From an uncultured Clostridia bacterium (GTDB taxonomy: Bacteria; Bacillota_A; Clostridia; TANB77; CAG-508), in contig CALXZF010000029.1 in the NCBI GenBank assembly GCA_944393165.1, forward strand, positions 1-17,188: DNA of 17,188 nucleotides, read 5' to 3'. Of the stretch, positions 1 through 7,417 are shown one piece after another. The notes beneath the pieces were generated by a model that was not told the DNA's origin, did not search any database, and was given only the letters and a program-made list of their open reading frames with translations. The position numbers were made by a program, and so were the translations under genes. Each line of letters opens with the position of its first letter. Positions within the stretch are counted from its first letter, which is position 1.

Positions 1-140
1 ACCGCTAAACAAATTGCACCATTTCCTCTACTTGGATCTGCCACAACTAAATTAGTATTAAATGGATCTAAGTTTCTTTCTACACATTCAACAGATGCAT
101 AAAATGTTTTTAAATCAATACATAAAAAATAGTTTTGCAT
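1..140 (-). CDS. Y-family DNA polymerase (UmuC/DinB-like), N-terminal part only
   Basis: This is the first ~46 residues of an error-prone lesion-bypass DNA polymerase; the rest lies beyond the left edge. The peptide begins MQNYFLCIDLKTFYASVECV and continues with LDPFNTNLVVADPSRGNGAICLA. The CIDLKTFYASVEC block is the first catalytic motif of Y-family polymerases: D9 would be a metal-binding aspartate and F13/Y14 lies at the steric gate. The 'TNLVVADPSR' stretch is typical of the Firmicutes UmuC/UvrX-like branch rather than of DinB proper. The ATG at 140 is preceded by AAAGGAG at a good distance. The gene stands alone behind its own promoter, which overlaps an SOS-box-like palindrome, so I infer DNA-damage induction. 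This is distinct from the DinB-type polymerase at 14588-15808. Family assignment is confident; the exact subfamily is not. Confidence 0.9.
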   Translation of the reverse strand, partial: MQNYFLCIDLKTFYASVECVERNLDPFNTNLVVADPSRGNGAICLA

Positions 141-199
141 TGAACTTCGCTCCTTTGACAAAAAATAGATAATTATCTTATGCTTTTGGCTATATCATA

Positions 200-238
200 A
201 TTATACTATTATCTGTCTTATTTGTAAACATATGTTCG
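200..238 (-). promoter_or_regulatory. Sigma-A-type promoter overlapping a LexA (SOS) box-like palindrome
   Basis: On the minus strand a -35 TTTACA (223-228) and a -10 TATAAT (200-205) are separated by exactly 17 bp, about 60 bp upstream of the polymerase start at 140. Overlapping the -35 is CGAACATATGTTTA (225-238 read on the minus strand). It matches the Gram-positive LexA consensus CGAAC-N4-GTTCG at all positions except the last two. A LexA dimer here would block the promoter. The sites are seen directly; LexA control is inferred from the match and from the downstream gene being a Y-family polymerase. Confidence 0.75.
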
Positions 239-374
239 TAATTTTCTCTATTACAATTTATTACAAAACTGGATTTTTATTCCAATTTTATTGTTTTTTA
301 TAAAGGAACAATTGCTTTGGCTAAACACAAAAAAATACAATTCATGTATTATGTTTTTTCATCTCTTAGAAATT

Positions 375-465
375 CACATGTACTGTGTTATAAAAAAAGC
401 GAGAATATGTCGGTCAAGCTGATTTTCATTCCATATTCTCGTTTTTTTATAATACAGTACTTGTG
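375..465. terminator. Long inverted repeat acting as a probable bidirectional terminator
   Basis: Arms 375-409 and 432-465 pair almost perfectly over about 34 bp (one bulged base, two or so mismatches) around a 22-nt loop. The core stem is CGAGAATATG/CATATTCTCG, flanked outside by a run of seven A on the left and seven T on the right. Read on either strand it is therefore a stem followed by a U tract. It lies 65 bp past the stop of the NatB-like permease gene and would end that operon before the SOS-type polymerase promoter. The AT-rich outer arms make the hairpin longer than an ordinary terminator, so a small palindromic repeat is an alternative. The interval 141-529 contains no gene I can support besides this and the promoter. 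Confidence 0.75.
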
Positions 466-529
466 CAAAATAGTAGTATTTGTCATAATTCATAAATTGT
501 AACAAAAAATTTACTATTCTTACTCAAAA

Positions 530-1678
530 TTATCTTGAAAACAATACTTTTTCCGATTTGTATTGTTTAATTATGTAAGTAAATATTATTGCAATATATA
601 TTATTGTTGAAACCGCCATTAATGCAATATTTAAAATATTTATATTTCCATTTGAGATATCAGTAAATATCATTGTGTAGTTCACAAATGGTATTATTGA
701 TAATATTGGTGTTGTTTCTATCCCTACCATAAATACTATGAAGCTTGGGAAAAATGATATAAATGTTAATGGGGTTAATGCACTTTGTGCTTCTTTAAAT
801 GTTTTTGAAGTACTTGCGATAGAGATGCATAGTCCACTAACAAAGAATGAATACGCTACAATCACTAAAATCGCAAACACTATACTTGAAGCACTATACA
901 TTATATCTACACCTTCATAAATACTAAATGCATCTTGTGCAAATATTAATGCAATTATAGCTAATGCAAAACTTATTAATCCTGTAACTATTGACGAAAT
1001 AGAAACCGCCAAGAATTTTCCCACAATTATATCTCTGCTTTTTATTGGAAATGTTAGTAGTGTTTCTAAAGTTCCTCTTTCTTTTTCTCCGGCTGTTGTA
1101 TCTGTTGCAGGATATGTTGCTGATACTGTAATCGCCATTATTATGAACAAGAAAGCATATATTTTTATGTAGTTTCCAAAGAAGTTTTCTTCTTCAGTTA
1201 CATTTTCTTCAACAGTTATTATATTTAATACTTCATCTGGGTTTACTCCATTTTCTTGTAGATAATTCTGTTGTAAGTATTCCTTATATGCATTAAAGTA
1301 GCTCTCCATTAATCCTTGTGCATATGCACTATTGTCTGAACCGTCATTATTAATTATGTATTTATTGCCTTCTTTTGTAATATATAAATTGATTTCTCCA
1401 TTTTCATATTTTTGTATTAGTTCATCTTCTGTACCATTTATAACCTCAATATTCATTTGTTCTGCAATTTGCTTTTCTTCGTCACTTAGTTCGTACCCAA
1501 AACCAATTTTATTAAATTCTTCTACATCTTTATTTGATTGCATTTCAAACAAAGCAGACATTCCAAGCATAATAAGTGGTATAAATATTGGTATGATTAA
1601 CATCATGGCTAAAGATTTTTTGTCTCTAAATAATTCTCTTAATTCCTTTTTTAATATGTTCCACAGATTGTTTTTCAT
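530..1678 (-). CDS. ABC-2 type exporter permease, NatB-like
   Basis: This 382-residue permease is the membrane partner of the ATPase encoded just upstream (gap 23 bp). One N-terminal membrane helix (about residues 20-42, rich in PIFIPLIMLG) is followed by a ~130-residue extracytoplasmic loop full of acidic residues. Five or six more helices follow from about residue 170. The cytoplasmic stretch GEKERGTLETLL after the second helix is the hallmark of the NatB/ABC-2 permease family, whose studied member exports sodium; the substrate here is unknown. A TTG six codons upstream is in frame but sits inside the ribosome site GAAGGGA, so I place the start at the ATG at 1678. It is the last gene of the cluster and is followed by the long terminator hairpin. 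Family is confident; 'sodium' would be a guess. Confidence 0.88.
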   Translation of the reverse strand: MKNNLWNILKKELRELFRDKKSLAMMLIIPIFIPLIMLGMSALFEMQSNKDVEEFNKIGFGYELSDEEKQIAEQMNIEVINGTEDELIQKYENGEINLYITKEGNKYIINNDGSDNSAYAQGLMESYFNAYKEYLQQNYLQENGVNPDEVLNIITVEENVTEEENFFGNYIKIYAFLFIIMAITVSATYPATDTTAGEKERGTLETLLTFPIKSRDIIVGKFLAVSISSIVTGLISFALAIIALIFAQDAFSIYEGVDIMYSASSIVFAILVIVAYSFFVSGLCISIASTSKTFKEAQSALTPLTFISFFPSFIVFMVGIETTPILSIIPFVNYTMIFTDISNGNINILNIALMAVSTIIYIAIIFTYIIKQYKSEKVLFSR

Positions 1679-1701
1679 TTTATAACATCCCTTCAATTAT
1701 A

Positions 1702-2445
1702 CTAATTTCCTATCAAATGGAAAAATGCGTCTCTTAGATTAGTTGTATTAGTATCTTCTTTTATTTTGGCAGGAGTTCCTGAATTTATAACTACTCCTTT
1801 ATTTATCATAATTACTCTGTCACAAATGTTCTCCGCTTCTTCCATATAATGTGTAGAATATAAAATGGTTTTTCCTTTTTGCTTTTCTTGTTTAATAAAA
1901 TCTAAAATGATTTGGCTTGAAATGATATCTAGCCCTGTTGTTGCTTCGTCCAAAATATAATATTGTGGATTATGTACTAAACATCTAGCAATATTTACTC
2001 TCTGTGTTTGCCCTGTAGATAAATTTGCTATTTTGTTATATAAAAATGAATCCATATTCAATATTTTAGATAATTCTTTTATTCTTTTGTCAGAATCTTC
2101 TTTAGATACACCGTAAATGTCAGCACACATTTTCAAAAGTTCATATGTAGATAATGTATCATATAGTTTTGTATTTCCTGATAAATATGCTATATTTTGT
2201 TTTATTTCAATTTCGTTATTTTTATAATTTAAACCGTCAAATGTAACCGAACCTTCTGTAGGTTCCAATATTCCCGCTATCATTCTTAAAAGCGTAGTTT
2301 TTCCTGCTCCATTTGGTCCAAGAATACCTATTATTTCTCCGTCTTTTGCTTCAAAAGAAATTCCGTTGTTTGCAAAGAACTCTTCTTTTTCGGTTTTGTT
2401 TTTGTATTTTACAAACTTTTTCTTTATATTTTCAACTTTAATCAT
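1702..2445 (-). CDS. ABC transporter ATPase, NatA-like
   Basis: This 247-residue nucleotide-binding protein should power the permease that follows it. Visible motifs are Walker A GPNGAGKTT (about residues 43-51), a signature LSTGQTQR, Walker B YYILDEATTGLD and the H-loop YSTHYMEEAENICDR. Together with a NatB-like partner this is a NatAB-type exporter. There are two possible ATG starts: one at 2457 directly abuts the AAAGGA site and would leave no spacing, so the ATG at 2445 (12 nt from the site) is preferred. The N-terminal stretch, residues 13-26, is charged and somewhat longer than usual between strand 1 and the core. An 18-bp perfect inverted repeat lies just upstream and may control expression of this pair separately from the genes before it. 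Confidence 0.9.
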   Translation of the reverse strand: MIKVENIKKKFVKYKNKTEKEEFFANNGISFEAKDGEIIGILGPNGAGKTTLLRMIAGILEPTEGSVTFDGLNYKNNEIEIKQNIAYLSGNTKLYDTLSTYELLKMCADIYGVSKEDSDKRIKELSKILNMDSFLYNKIANLSTGQTQRVNIARCLVHNPQYYILDEATTGLDIISSQIILDFIKQEKQKGKTILYSTHYMEEAENICDRVIMINKGVVINSGTPAKIKEDTNTTNLRDAFFHLIGN

Positions 2446-2472
2446 TCTTAATCTCATTCCTTTATCATAGTA

Positions 2473-2519
2473 TAATATGTTTATAAAGTTTATTTAATAT
2501 GAACTTTATAAACATATTA
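2473..2519. repeat. Perfect 18-bp inverted repeat before the NatAB-like pair
   Basis: Arms 2473-2490 and 2502-2519 are exact reverse complements (TAATATGTTTATAAAGTT and its complement) around an 11-nt spacer. They fill most of the 83-bp gap between the 416-residue membrane protein and the ATPase. There is no U tract on either strand, so it is not a standard terminator. The stem ends about 15 bp before the ribosome site of the ATPase gene. It could be an operator, an intercistronic RNA stabiliser or a processing site; which one cannot be told from sequence. Confidence 0.6.
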
Positions 2520-2528
2520 CCTACTGTC

Positions 2529-3779
2529 TTATTTTATAATATCTTCTGGTTTTAGTGGATTACTTTCTAAAGTATCGAATACTATGCACACAAATCTATC
2601 ATCAGCTTCATATACTAGGTCTTGCTCTAAATAGCTAGTTCCGTCTTCAGTCTCATATGGTCTATTTACTGCATAAAATGTTTTTCCAGCAATTTGTTTT
2701 TCTTCTATTTCTATGTTTTCATCATCCATAGAAACTTTTAAGAACTCTTCTACTGTATACTCCTGATCCAAGGTAGATTTATATACTGTAAATACCATTA
2801 TCATATCTTCAAAATTTTCATCAGTAGCTATACAGTCGTATACATAGGTATACTCTTCGCCAAAATAATATTCAATTTGCTCATTTGAAAGTCTTGTAAT
2901 TCCGTCTGGGAACTCTAAATTGATTCCGTCTGAACCAACATCAAATACAGTATTATCTTGTGTATCGTCTGTTTCATTCACTGTTCTATCTTGCACAAAT
3001 ATGATAACTGCCGCAATTATTATAGCTAACGCTAAAACTATTAAAAATGTTTTAATACTAGCAATTCCATATCTATACCATACACTTTTCTGTGCTTTTT
3101 CTGAAAAATAATATTTATTAGATTTTTTGCGAATAATTTTTTGTGCTTTTAAATAATTAAAAATTCTTTTTCCTTTTTCTTCTCCAAATTCTTTTTCGAT
3201 ATCTTCCATAACTAATTCTTTTGTTATAGTATGTTTTTTACTCATCGCATCATTTTTTTCAAATATATTTTTCACTTTGTCAATATCCTCATTTGGAAAA
3301 GCATCAGTTCCTGCATCCTGTGAAATTATTTTTATATCTTTATCTGCAACTCCTTCTTTTAATTGCTTGTTCAAATTATATACGATTCCGCCTATTACTA
3401 AAATGCAGAATAATAATGCAATAACATAATCAGTCATTATTGCGTCTGTAAATTCTTGATATGTATAAATTAATTGAATATTTTCTATTGATACAGGTAT
3501 TCCTTCTTGCACCATTAAGCAAATTGGAATAATTATAAACATAGTAAGTGTAATTGAAATTAAAGATGTAATAGATAATATTACAGGTAATTTTCTATCT
3601 ATTTTTGCTTTTGTCATTTTGTAGCCATAAAAACTACATACAACAATTAAAATTGCAAGTACCGCATACATCATATTGCCAAAAACATATAATAGTACCC
3701 ATGGCACTGCTCCTACTATGGCTCCTGCTAAGGCTCCAAGTACTCCTAATACATATCTGTTTTTTGTTTGTTCTTCCAT
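2529..3779 (-). CDS. Unrecognised multi-pass membrane protein with extracytoplasmic C-terminal domain
   Basis: I do not recognise a named family for this 416-residue protein. Four N-terminal membrane helices (about residues 9-33, 36-53, 63-88, 112-133; the first is very Gly/Ala-rich with GALAGAIVGAVPW) lead into a ~100-residue cytoplasmic segment. That segment contains EEKGKRIFNYLKAQKIIRKK, which looks like a small helix-turn-helix or winged-helix fold. A fifth helix (about 238-260) is followed by an acidic domain of roughly 150 residues that should lie outside the membrane. The frame stays open upstream to 3977, but that extension is the palindromic repeat. The ATG at 3779 has a strong AAGGAGAGG site and is the real start. 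Its place between two ABC transporter pairs suggests a sensor or accessory role, which is inference only. Confidence 0.75.
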   Translation of the reverse strand: MEEQTKNRYVLGVLGALAGAIVGAVPWVLLYVFGNMMYAVLAILIVVCSFYGYKMTKAKIDRKLPVILSITSLISITLTMFIIIPICLMVQEGIPVSIENIQLIYTYQEFTDAIMTDYVIALLFCILVIGGIVYNLNKQLKEGVADKDIKIISQDAGTDAFPNEDIDKVKNIFEKNDAMSKKHTITKELVMEDIEKEFGEEKGKRIFNYLKAQKIIRKKSNKYYFSEKAQKSVWYRYGIASIKTFLIVLALAIIIAAVIIFVQDRTVNETDDTQDNTVFDVGSDGINLEFPDGITRLSNEQIEYYFGEEYTYVYDCIATDENFEDMIMVFTVYKSTLDQEYTVEEFLKVSMDDENIEIEEKQIAGKTFYAVNRPYETEDGTSYLEQDLVYEADDRFVCIVFDTLESNPLKPEDIIK

Positions 3780-3801
3780 AAAACCTCTCCTTTTTCGCAT
3801 T

Positions 3802-3938
3802 TTGGCCAAAAGGGACACTCCATTTCGGCCAAAAACTTGGTCATTTGGGACACACCTGATGTGGTTTAATATATTTTTACAAAGGAGTGTCCCTTTTGTC
3901 CAAGAACTTGGACGAAATGGAGTGTCCCTTTTGACCAA
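3802..3938. repeat. Nested palindromic GGGAC-core repeat element
   Basis: The gap between the large permease and the membrane protein gene is almost entirely this element. Left half 3802-3857 and right half 3881-3938 form a long imperfect inverted repeat. Inside it the unit CAAAAGGGACACTCC occurs once on the plus strand (about 3807-3821) and twice on the minus strand (about 3884-3898 and 3919-3933). A degenerate fourth copy, GGGACACACCT, is at 3847-3857. The first unit is itself bounded by short arms TTGGCC/GGCCAA. No coding region is convincing, although both strands happen to be open. The same 11-mer and the same core recur at 9462-9657. Dispersed palindromes of this kind occur in clostridial genomes; mobilisation by a REP-associated (Y1/RAYT) transposase elsewhere is a guess. 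Confidence 0.75.
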
Positions 3939-3969
3939 GTTTTTGTACATTATATCATAAGATTTTTTG

Positions 3970-5619
3970 TTATACAATTTTTCTTGCTAATTTATATTGA
4001 TTATTTTTTAAATATTTACATAGTACTATACTTGCTATTAAGAACAATACTCCAAGAATTACTGTTGGCACATATGCTGGCAAAGCCCCCATAAACATTC
4101 CAAATAATACTATAATTCCAATATTAATAAACGAAAGTAACATTGGAAAAATTAGATTAATATTTTGTTTTACTACTGCATATTCAGAACTCCATTTTAA
4201 TTTTGGTCTTTTTAAATCTATTAGAATTAGCAAAAAGCTTTGGAAAATTGCCATTATAGTCGATACTATAAATAGTAATATTACTTCTATTATAGATATG
4301 TCTACTACATACATTGCTATTCCTAATATTATAACTATTGATACTATATTCATAATAATATTTGGAATTGTTTTATATACATATTGCTTATATAAGGAAA
4401 CTGGTATGTATTTTATAAAGACTGCATTTTCTCCGTCTCTTGATATTGCAGTTGCTGATACATATATTATCATTGAGAAAAATTGGTAAACTCCCAAGAT
4501 TCCTAACAATAACACTGTTTTGTTTGATGCTAACATCTGTGACAATTCATTTAAATCTTGCATGTCTTCACTGTTTAAACCTAAAAATATCAATAATATA
4601 CAAAGTATTGGAAATAATAGAGCTGGTAATAAGCATTGCACTAAGAACACAGGATTCCTTAATAAAATTTTGAATTCCTTTGCGACATATGCTTTTCCCA
4701 ATGTTGTTTTTTTAGAATCTATTTTCTTAAAGCTCTTCTTTTTGGTTCCACCATATAAATTTCCTATTAATCCTTTAAAGTAAATTTTCTGTGCTAAAAC
4801 TATATATATTCCAAATGCCAAAATCGTTATTCCAATAATTTTAGCAAATTCTACTATTGTGGTAAGAACTGAGCCACTTGTAATAGCATTTATAGCATAC
4901 TCAAGTGTTGGAAAATATCCCTTTATTAAGCTTACCATGCTGTTTGCACTGCTCATCATTTCTATCAATTGCTCATCTGTGACAGTCTCTGGTGCTACTC
5001 TGCTCATAAATACAGATAACCCAATTACTATGACCAATACTAGAAGTGTCGCTATTAATTGAAATCTATTCTTGTTTTTTGTGATTTTTGAAAAACACAT
5101 TACTATCATTACCAATAACGAAATTAAAACAACTGGAAGTATTGGCAATAATAGTATTGTTAAAATTACTGAAATATAATATGTAATGCCACAATTTAGC
5201 ATAATACCATATATCACAAGTGGCACAAGTCCTACAATAATATCTATTAAGTATTCTACTAAGATTATCACATTGGTCCTAGCCCATATTATTTGGTATG
5301 GCTTTATTGGTAGTGGTAGCAACGAATCTGTATCTTTAGTAAAATATAAAATGTTTATACTAGAAAAAATGGTTTGAACCATTGTTATTCCTAATACTAA
5401 TAATAGGATTAACCCTATAAACATTGTTTCTTGATTAACTGATTTTAATGCTCCTATTATGTTGTAACTAAAAAGTCCAACAAATCCTAGCAAGTACAAT
5501 AATAAAAGTCCATATAATATTACTTTCATAGCTGAAGTTTTCTTTCCAGATACTCCAAACTGCTCATCCATTTTTTGCATAGAACTTTTTAGAAATATTT
5601 TCGTCAATAATGCTGTCAT
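3970..5619 (-). CDS. Large ABC-type transporter permease
   Basis: This 549-residue, strongly hydrophobic protein has around a dozen predicted membrane helices and is encoded 90 bp after an ABC ATPase gene. It should form the membrane part of that exporter. Soft features of the family are the N-terminal amphipathic region before the first helix, the 'DTDSLLPLPIKPYQI' stretch after the third helix, and a basic cytoplasmic loop near residue 300 (GGTKKKSFKKIDSKKTT). A second half starts with AKEFKILLRNPVFLVQ. I cannot name the subfamily or substrate. An in-frame GTG and an overlapping ATG at 5628-5630 lie only two bases from AAAGGG; the ATG at 5619 has proper spacing and is chosen. A weak inverted repeat, TAGACAT/ATGTCTA (5659-5694), sits in the gap before it. 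The long GGGAC repeat follows its stop. Confidence 0.82.
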   Translation of the reverse strand: MTALLTKIFLKSSMQKMDEQFGVSGKKTSAMKVILYGLLLLYLLGFVGLFSYNIIGALKSVNQETMFIGLILLLVLGITMVQTIFSSINILYFTKDTDSLLPLPIKPYQIIWARTNVIILVEYLIDIIVGLVPLVIYGIMLNCGITYYISVILTILLLPILPVVLISLLVMIVMCFSKITKNKNRFQLIATLLVLVIVIGLSVFMSRVAPETVTDEQLIEMMSSANSMVSLIKGYFPTLEYAINAITSGSVLTTIVEFAKIIGITILAFGIYIVLAQKIYFKGLIGNLYGGTKKKSFKKIDSKKTTLGKAYVAKEFKILLRNPVFLVQCLLPALLFPILCILLIFLGLNSEDMQDLNELSQMLASNKTVLLLGILGVYQFFSMIIYVSATAISRDGENAVFIKYIPVSLYKQYVYKTIPNIIMNIVSIVIILGIAMYVVDISIIEVILLFIVSTIMAIFQSFLLILIDLKRPKLKWSSEYAVVKQNINLIFPMLLSFINIGIIVLFGMFMGALPAYVPTVILGVLFLIASIVLCKYLKNNQYKLARKIV

Positions 5620-5709
5620 ATTATTCACATCCCTTTCATAACTCCTGTAACAAAATTTTAGACATTATTTCATTTTAAAAATTCCTTATGTCTATTTTTG
5701 ATATTTTAA

Positions 5710-6432
5710 TCACTTTTCTGTAATTTCTAAGAACAACTTTTCTAAAGAGGCTTCCTCCTTGAATTTTTCTTTCATTTCTTCAAAAGTCCCTACAAATACT
5801 AATTTACCTTTATTAATTATACCTACTCTATCACAAAGTTTTTCTGCAACTTCTAATATATGTGTAGAAAAGAAAACAGTATTTCCTTGCTTTGCATGCT
5901 CTCTCATCATCTCTTTTAAATCATAAGACGCTTTAGGGTCTAAACCTGTCATCGGCTCATCCAAAATCCAATTTTTAGGTTTAGAAATTAGAGCCCCACA
6001 TATAACTATTTTTTGTCTCATACCATGTGAGTAGCTTTCTATATTATTGTTTAATTCATCGAAAATCTCGAATTTTTTAGTTAAATTTTCTATTCTCTCC
6101 TTTCTTTCTTCGGCTGGCACATTATATACTTCAGCCAAGAAATTTAAATATTCAATTCCTTTTAGTTTTAAAAACATATCTGGACTATCTGGTACAAATC
6201 CAAAATTCTTTTTTGCTTCTATTGGATCTTTTTTTATACTATGTCCGTCTACTAAAATATCTCCCTCATCTGGCTCTAAAATACCAGTAATCATTCTAAT
6301 GGTTGTCGTTTTTCCTGCACCATTTGGGCCTAAGAAGCCAAAAATTTCTCCATTTTTTATTTGTAGATTTAGTGAATCCACAGATTTTTTGCCTTTAACA
6401 TACGATTTTGAAACATTTTGAATTTCAATCAT
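5710..6432 (-). CDS. ABC transporter ATPase (exporter type)
   Basis: This 240-residue ATPase is the first gene of the export cluster. Walker A GPNGAGKTT lies at residues 35-43, the signature is the atypical SYSHGMRQK (in place of LSGGQ), Walker B is WILDEPMTGLDP and the H-loop is FFSTHILEVAEKLCDR. The SHGM-type signature is common among ABC exporters paired with very large permeases, which fits the 549-residue partner encoded next. The ATG at 6432 is preceded by AGGGGGAT at normal spacing. Its promoter (6503-6531) and a 29-bp palindrome in the leader are described separately, so this cluster is probably regulated by a repressor or a leader structure. Substrate unknown. Confidence 0.9.
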   Translation of the reverse strand: MIEIQNVSKSYVKGKKSVDSLNLQIKNGEIFGFLGPNGAGKTTTIRMITGILEPDEGDILVDGHSIKKDPIEAKKNFGFVPDSPDMFLKLKGIEYLNFLAEVYNVPAEERKERIENLTKKFEIFDELNNNIESYSHGMRQKIVICGALISKPKNWILDEPMTGLDPKASYDLKEMMREHAKQGNTVFFSTHILEVAEKLCDRVGIINKGKLVFVGTFEEMKEKFKEEASLEKLFLEITEK

Positions 6433-6448
6433 TACACATCCCCCTAAG

Positions 6449-6477
6449 TATTTAGGTAAATTTTATTTGCCTAAATA
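6449..6477. promoter_or_regulatory. Candidate operator: 29-bp palindrome in the ABC cluster leader
   Basis: ATTTAGGTAAAT (6450-6461) faces ATTTGCCTAAAT (6465-6476) across a 3-bp spacer with a single mismatched pair; the symmetry extends one base further on each side. A further half-site-like TAGGCGAAAT lies near 6492-6501 on the minus strand. The palindrome sits between the likely transcription start (about 6496) and the ribosome site of the ATPase gene, a good place for a roadblock repressor. The TTTAGG half-site resembles DtxR/MntR-type boxes only loosely; the regulator is not in the window. Confidence 0.5.
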
Positions 6478-6502
6478 TATTTTAATAAATTATTTCGCCT
6501 AG

Positions 6503-6531
6503 ATATTAATTCTTTATTTCTAAAATGTCAA
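6503..6531 (-). promoter_or_regulatory. Sigma-A-type promoter of the ABC export cluster
   Basis: On the minus strand a perfect -35 TTGACA (6526-6531) and a -10 TAATAT (6503-6508) are 17 bp apart, about 70 bp upstream of the ATPase start at 6432. It lies in the short gap after the CmpB-family gene, where I see no terminator. The cluster may therefore receive read-through as well. Confidence 0.7.
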
Positions 6532-6550
6532 TAGAAAGTCTAAAAATTTA

Positions 6551-7195
6551 TTAACTCACATTCTTTTTATTAGCAAAAACTTCATCCATATATTCATCTG
6601 GATACATGCTATCTAAAAATCTATCGACACCGTCTTGTGCTGGAATATTTTGTGCTCTTTCTTTTTGCCTTATAGCAGCCATTGAAGATATTGCTATATT
6701 GAATATCATAAAAACTGCTATGCTGCTCGCCATGATTTTTACTTTATGGCTTTTTACAAACTCCTCTATTCTAGGTATTAATGGCTCGATGTATGATGTA
6801 TAAAGAAGTCCAGCAAGTCCCCAATAAGTACAATGTATTAGAGTCGTTCTCCCATTTATATTAAATAGCCATGAAGAGTAGTCCCACGAAACTGTTCCAA
6901 ATACTTTTTCTTGAATATATGAGCATAGATATTCAGTAATTCCACCTAATATCATTGAGGAAATAAATATTATCCCTTTGTTTCTGTTTTTCACAAATGT
7001 AAAAAACACATAATATACCAAAATTCCTATGCCATACACTGGTGTAAAAGGGCCATACAAAAGACCTTGTCTTGAAACAAAATGTCCATTTTGCACCAAT
7101 GCAACTATCATTTCAACAACATAACCAATTATACTACCTATCATAAAAATAACAAATAATTTAATAATTTCATTAAACTTACTATTTTTCTCCAT
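6551..7195 (-). CDS. CmpB-family (DUF1113) membrane protein, 'putative ABC-transporter type IV'
   Basis: This 214-residue protein has about five membrane helices. Diagnostic stretches of the family (Pfam ABC_trans_CmpB) are GYVVEMIVALVQNGHFVSRQGLLYGPFTPVYG split over the first two helices, then GGITEYLCSYIQEKVFGTVSWDYS and the loop NINGRTTLIHCTYWGLAG. Despite the database name, no transport activity has been proven for the family as far as I know, and no ATPase motif is present. The start at 7195 has AAAGGGGA upstream. A C-terminal tail of ~35 residues after the last helix ends in DEYMDEVFANKKNVS and is cytoplasmic by charge. It precedes the ABC cluster by 118 bp in the same direction, and functional linkage is possible but unproven. 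Confidence 0.88.
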   Translation of the reverse strand: MEKNSKFNEIIKLFVIFMIGSIIGYVVEMIVALVQNGHFVSRQGLLYGPFTPVYGIGILVYYVFFTFVKNRNKGIIFISSMILGGITEYLCSYIQEKVFGTVSWDYSSWLFNINGRTTLIHCTYWGLAGLLYTSYIEPLIPRIEEFVKSHKVKIMASSIAVFMIFNIAISSMAAIRQKERAQNIPAQDGVDRFLDSMYPDEYMDEVFANKKNVS

Positions 7196-7252
7196 ACTAA
7201 TTTCCCCTTTACGATATTCATATATTATTTCCGTTTTTTCTACATATTATTT

Positions 7253-7258
7253 ATTATA
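7253..7258 (-). promoter_or_regulatory. Possible -10 element for the CmpB-family gene
   Basis: A TATAAT on the minus strand lies about 60 bp before the start at 7195, but the -35 at the right distance (TGTGAA) is poor. The rest of 7196-7370 is very AT-rich intergenic DNA in which I see no gene or strong structure. Confidence 0.3.
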
Positions 7259-7372
7259 TAGATTTAATTATTTAGTTCACATCGATTAATATGTATCTTT
7301 TATTACATTTCTGTAAGTTTAATATACCAACAAATTATTAAATAAATTTGTATTAATTATTAAAGTTTTCTT

Positions 7373-7414
7373 AAAAAACCAGCTTAAATAATCTAAGTTA
7401 TTTTAAGCTGGTTT
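7373..7414 (-). terminator. Rho-independent terminator after the AbrB/PIN module
   Basis: AAACCAGCTTAAA (7376-7388) and its exact complement (7402-7414) form a 13-bp stem with a 13-nt loop. Read on the minus strand it ends in a run of six U, a few bases past the PIN gene stop at 7418. Confidence 0.85.
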
Positions 7415-7417
7415 GTG

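Noticed and set aside
317..502. Open frame of 61 codons on the plus strand between the polymerase and the ABC cluster
   Set aside because: It spans the long terminator hairpin, has no ribosome site and encodes a low-complexity peptide; the openness is explained by the inverted repeat.
3780..3977. N-terminal extension of the 416-residue membrane protein, open for 66 codons upstream
   Set aside because: The extension is translated palindromic repeat; a strong ribosome site and ATG at 3779 follow it. A plus-strand frame over the same stretch is equally open for the same reason.
5659..5694. Inverted repeat TAGACAT/ATGTCTA between the first ATPase and its permease
   Set aside because: Seven-bp arms with a 22-nt AT-rich loop are too weak to claim a function.
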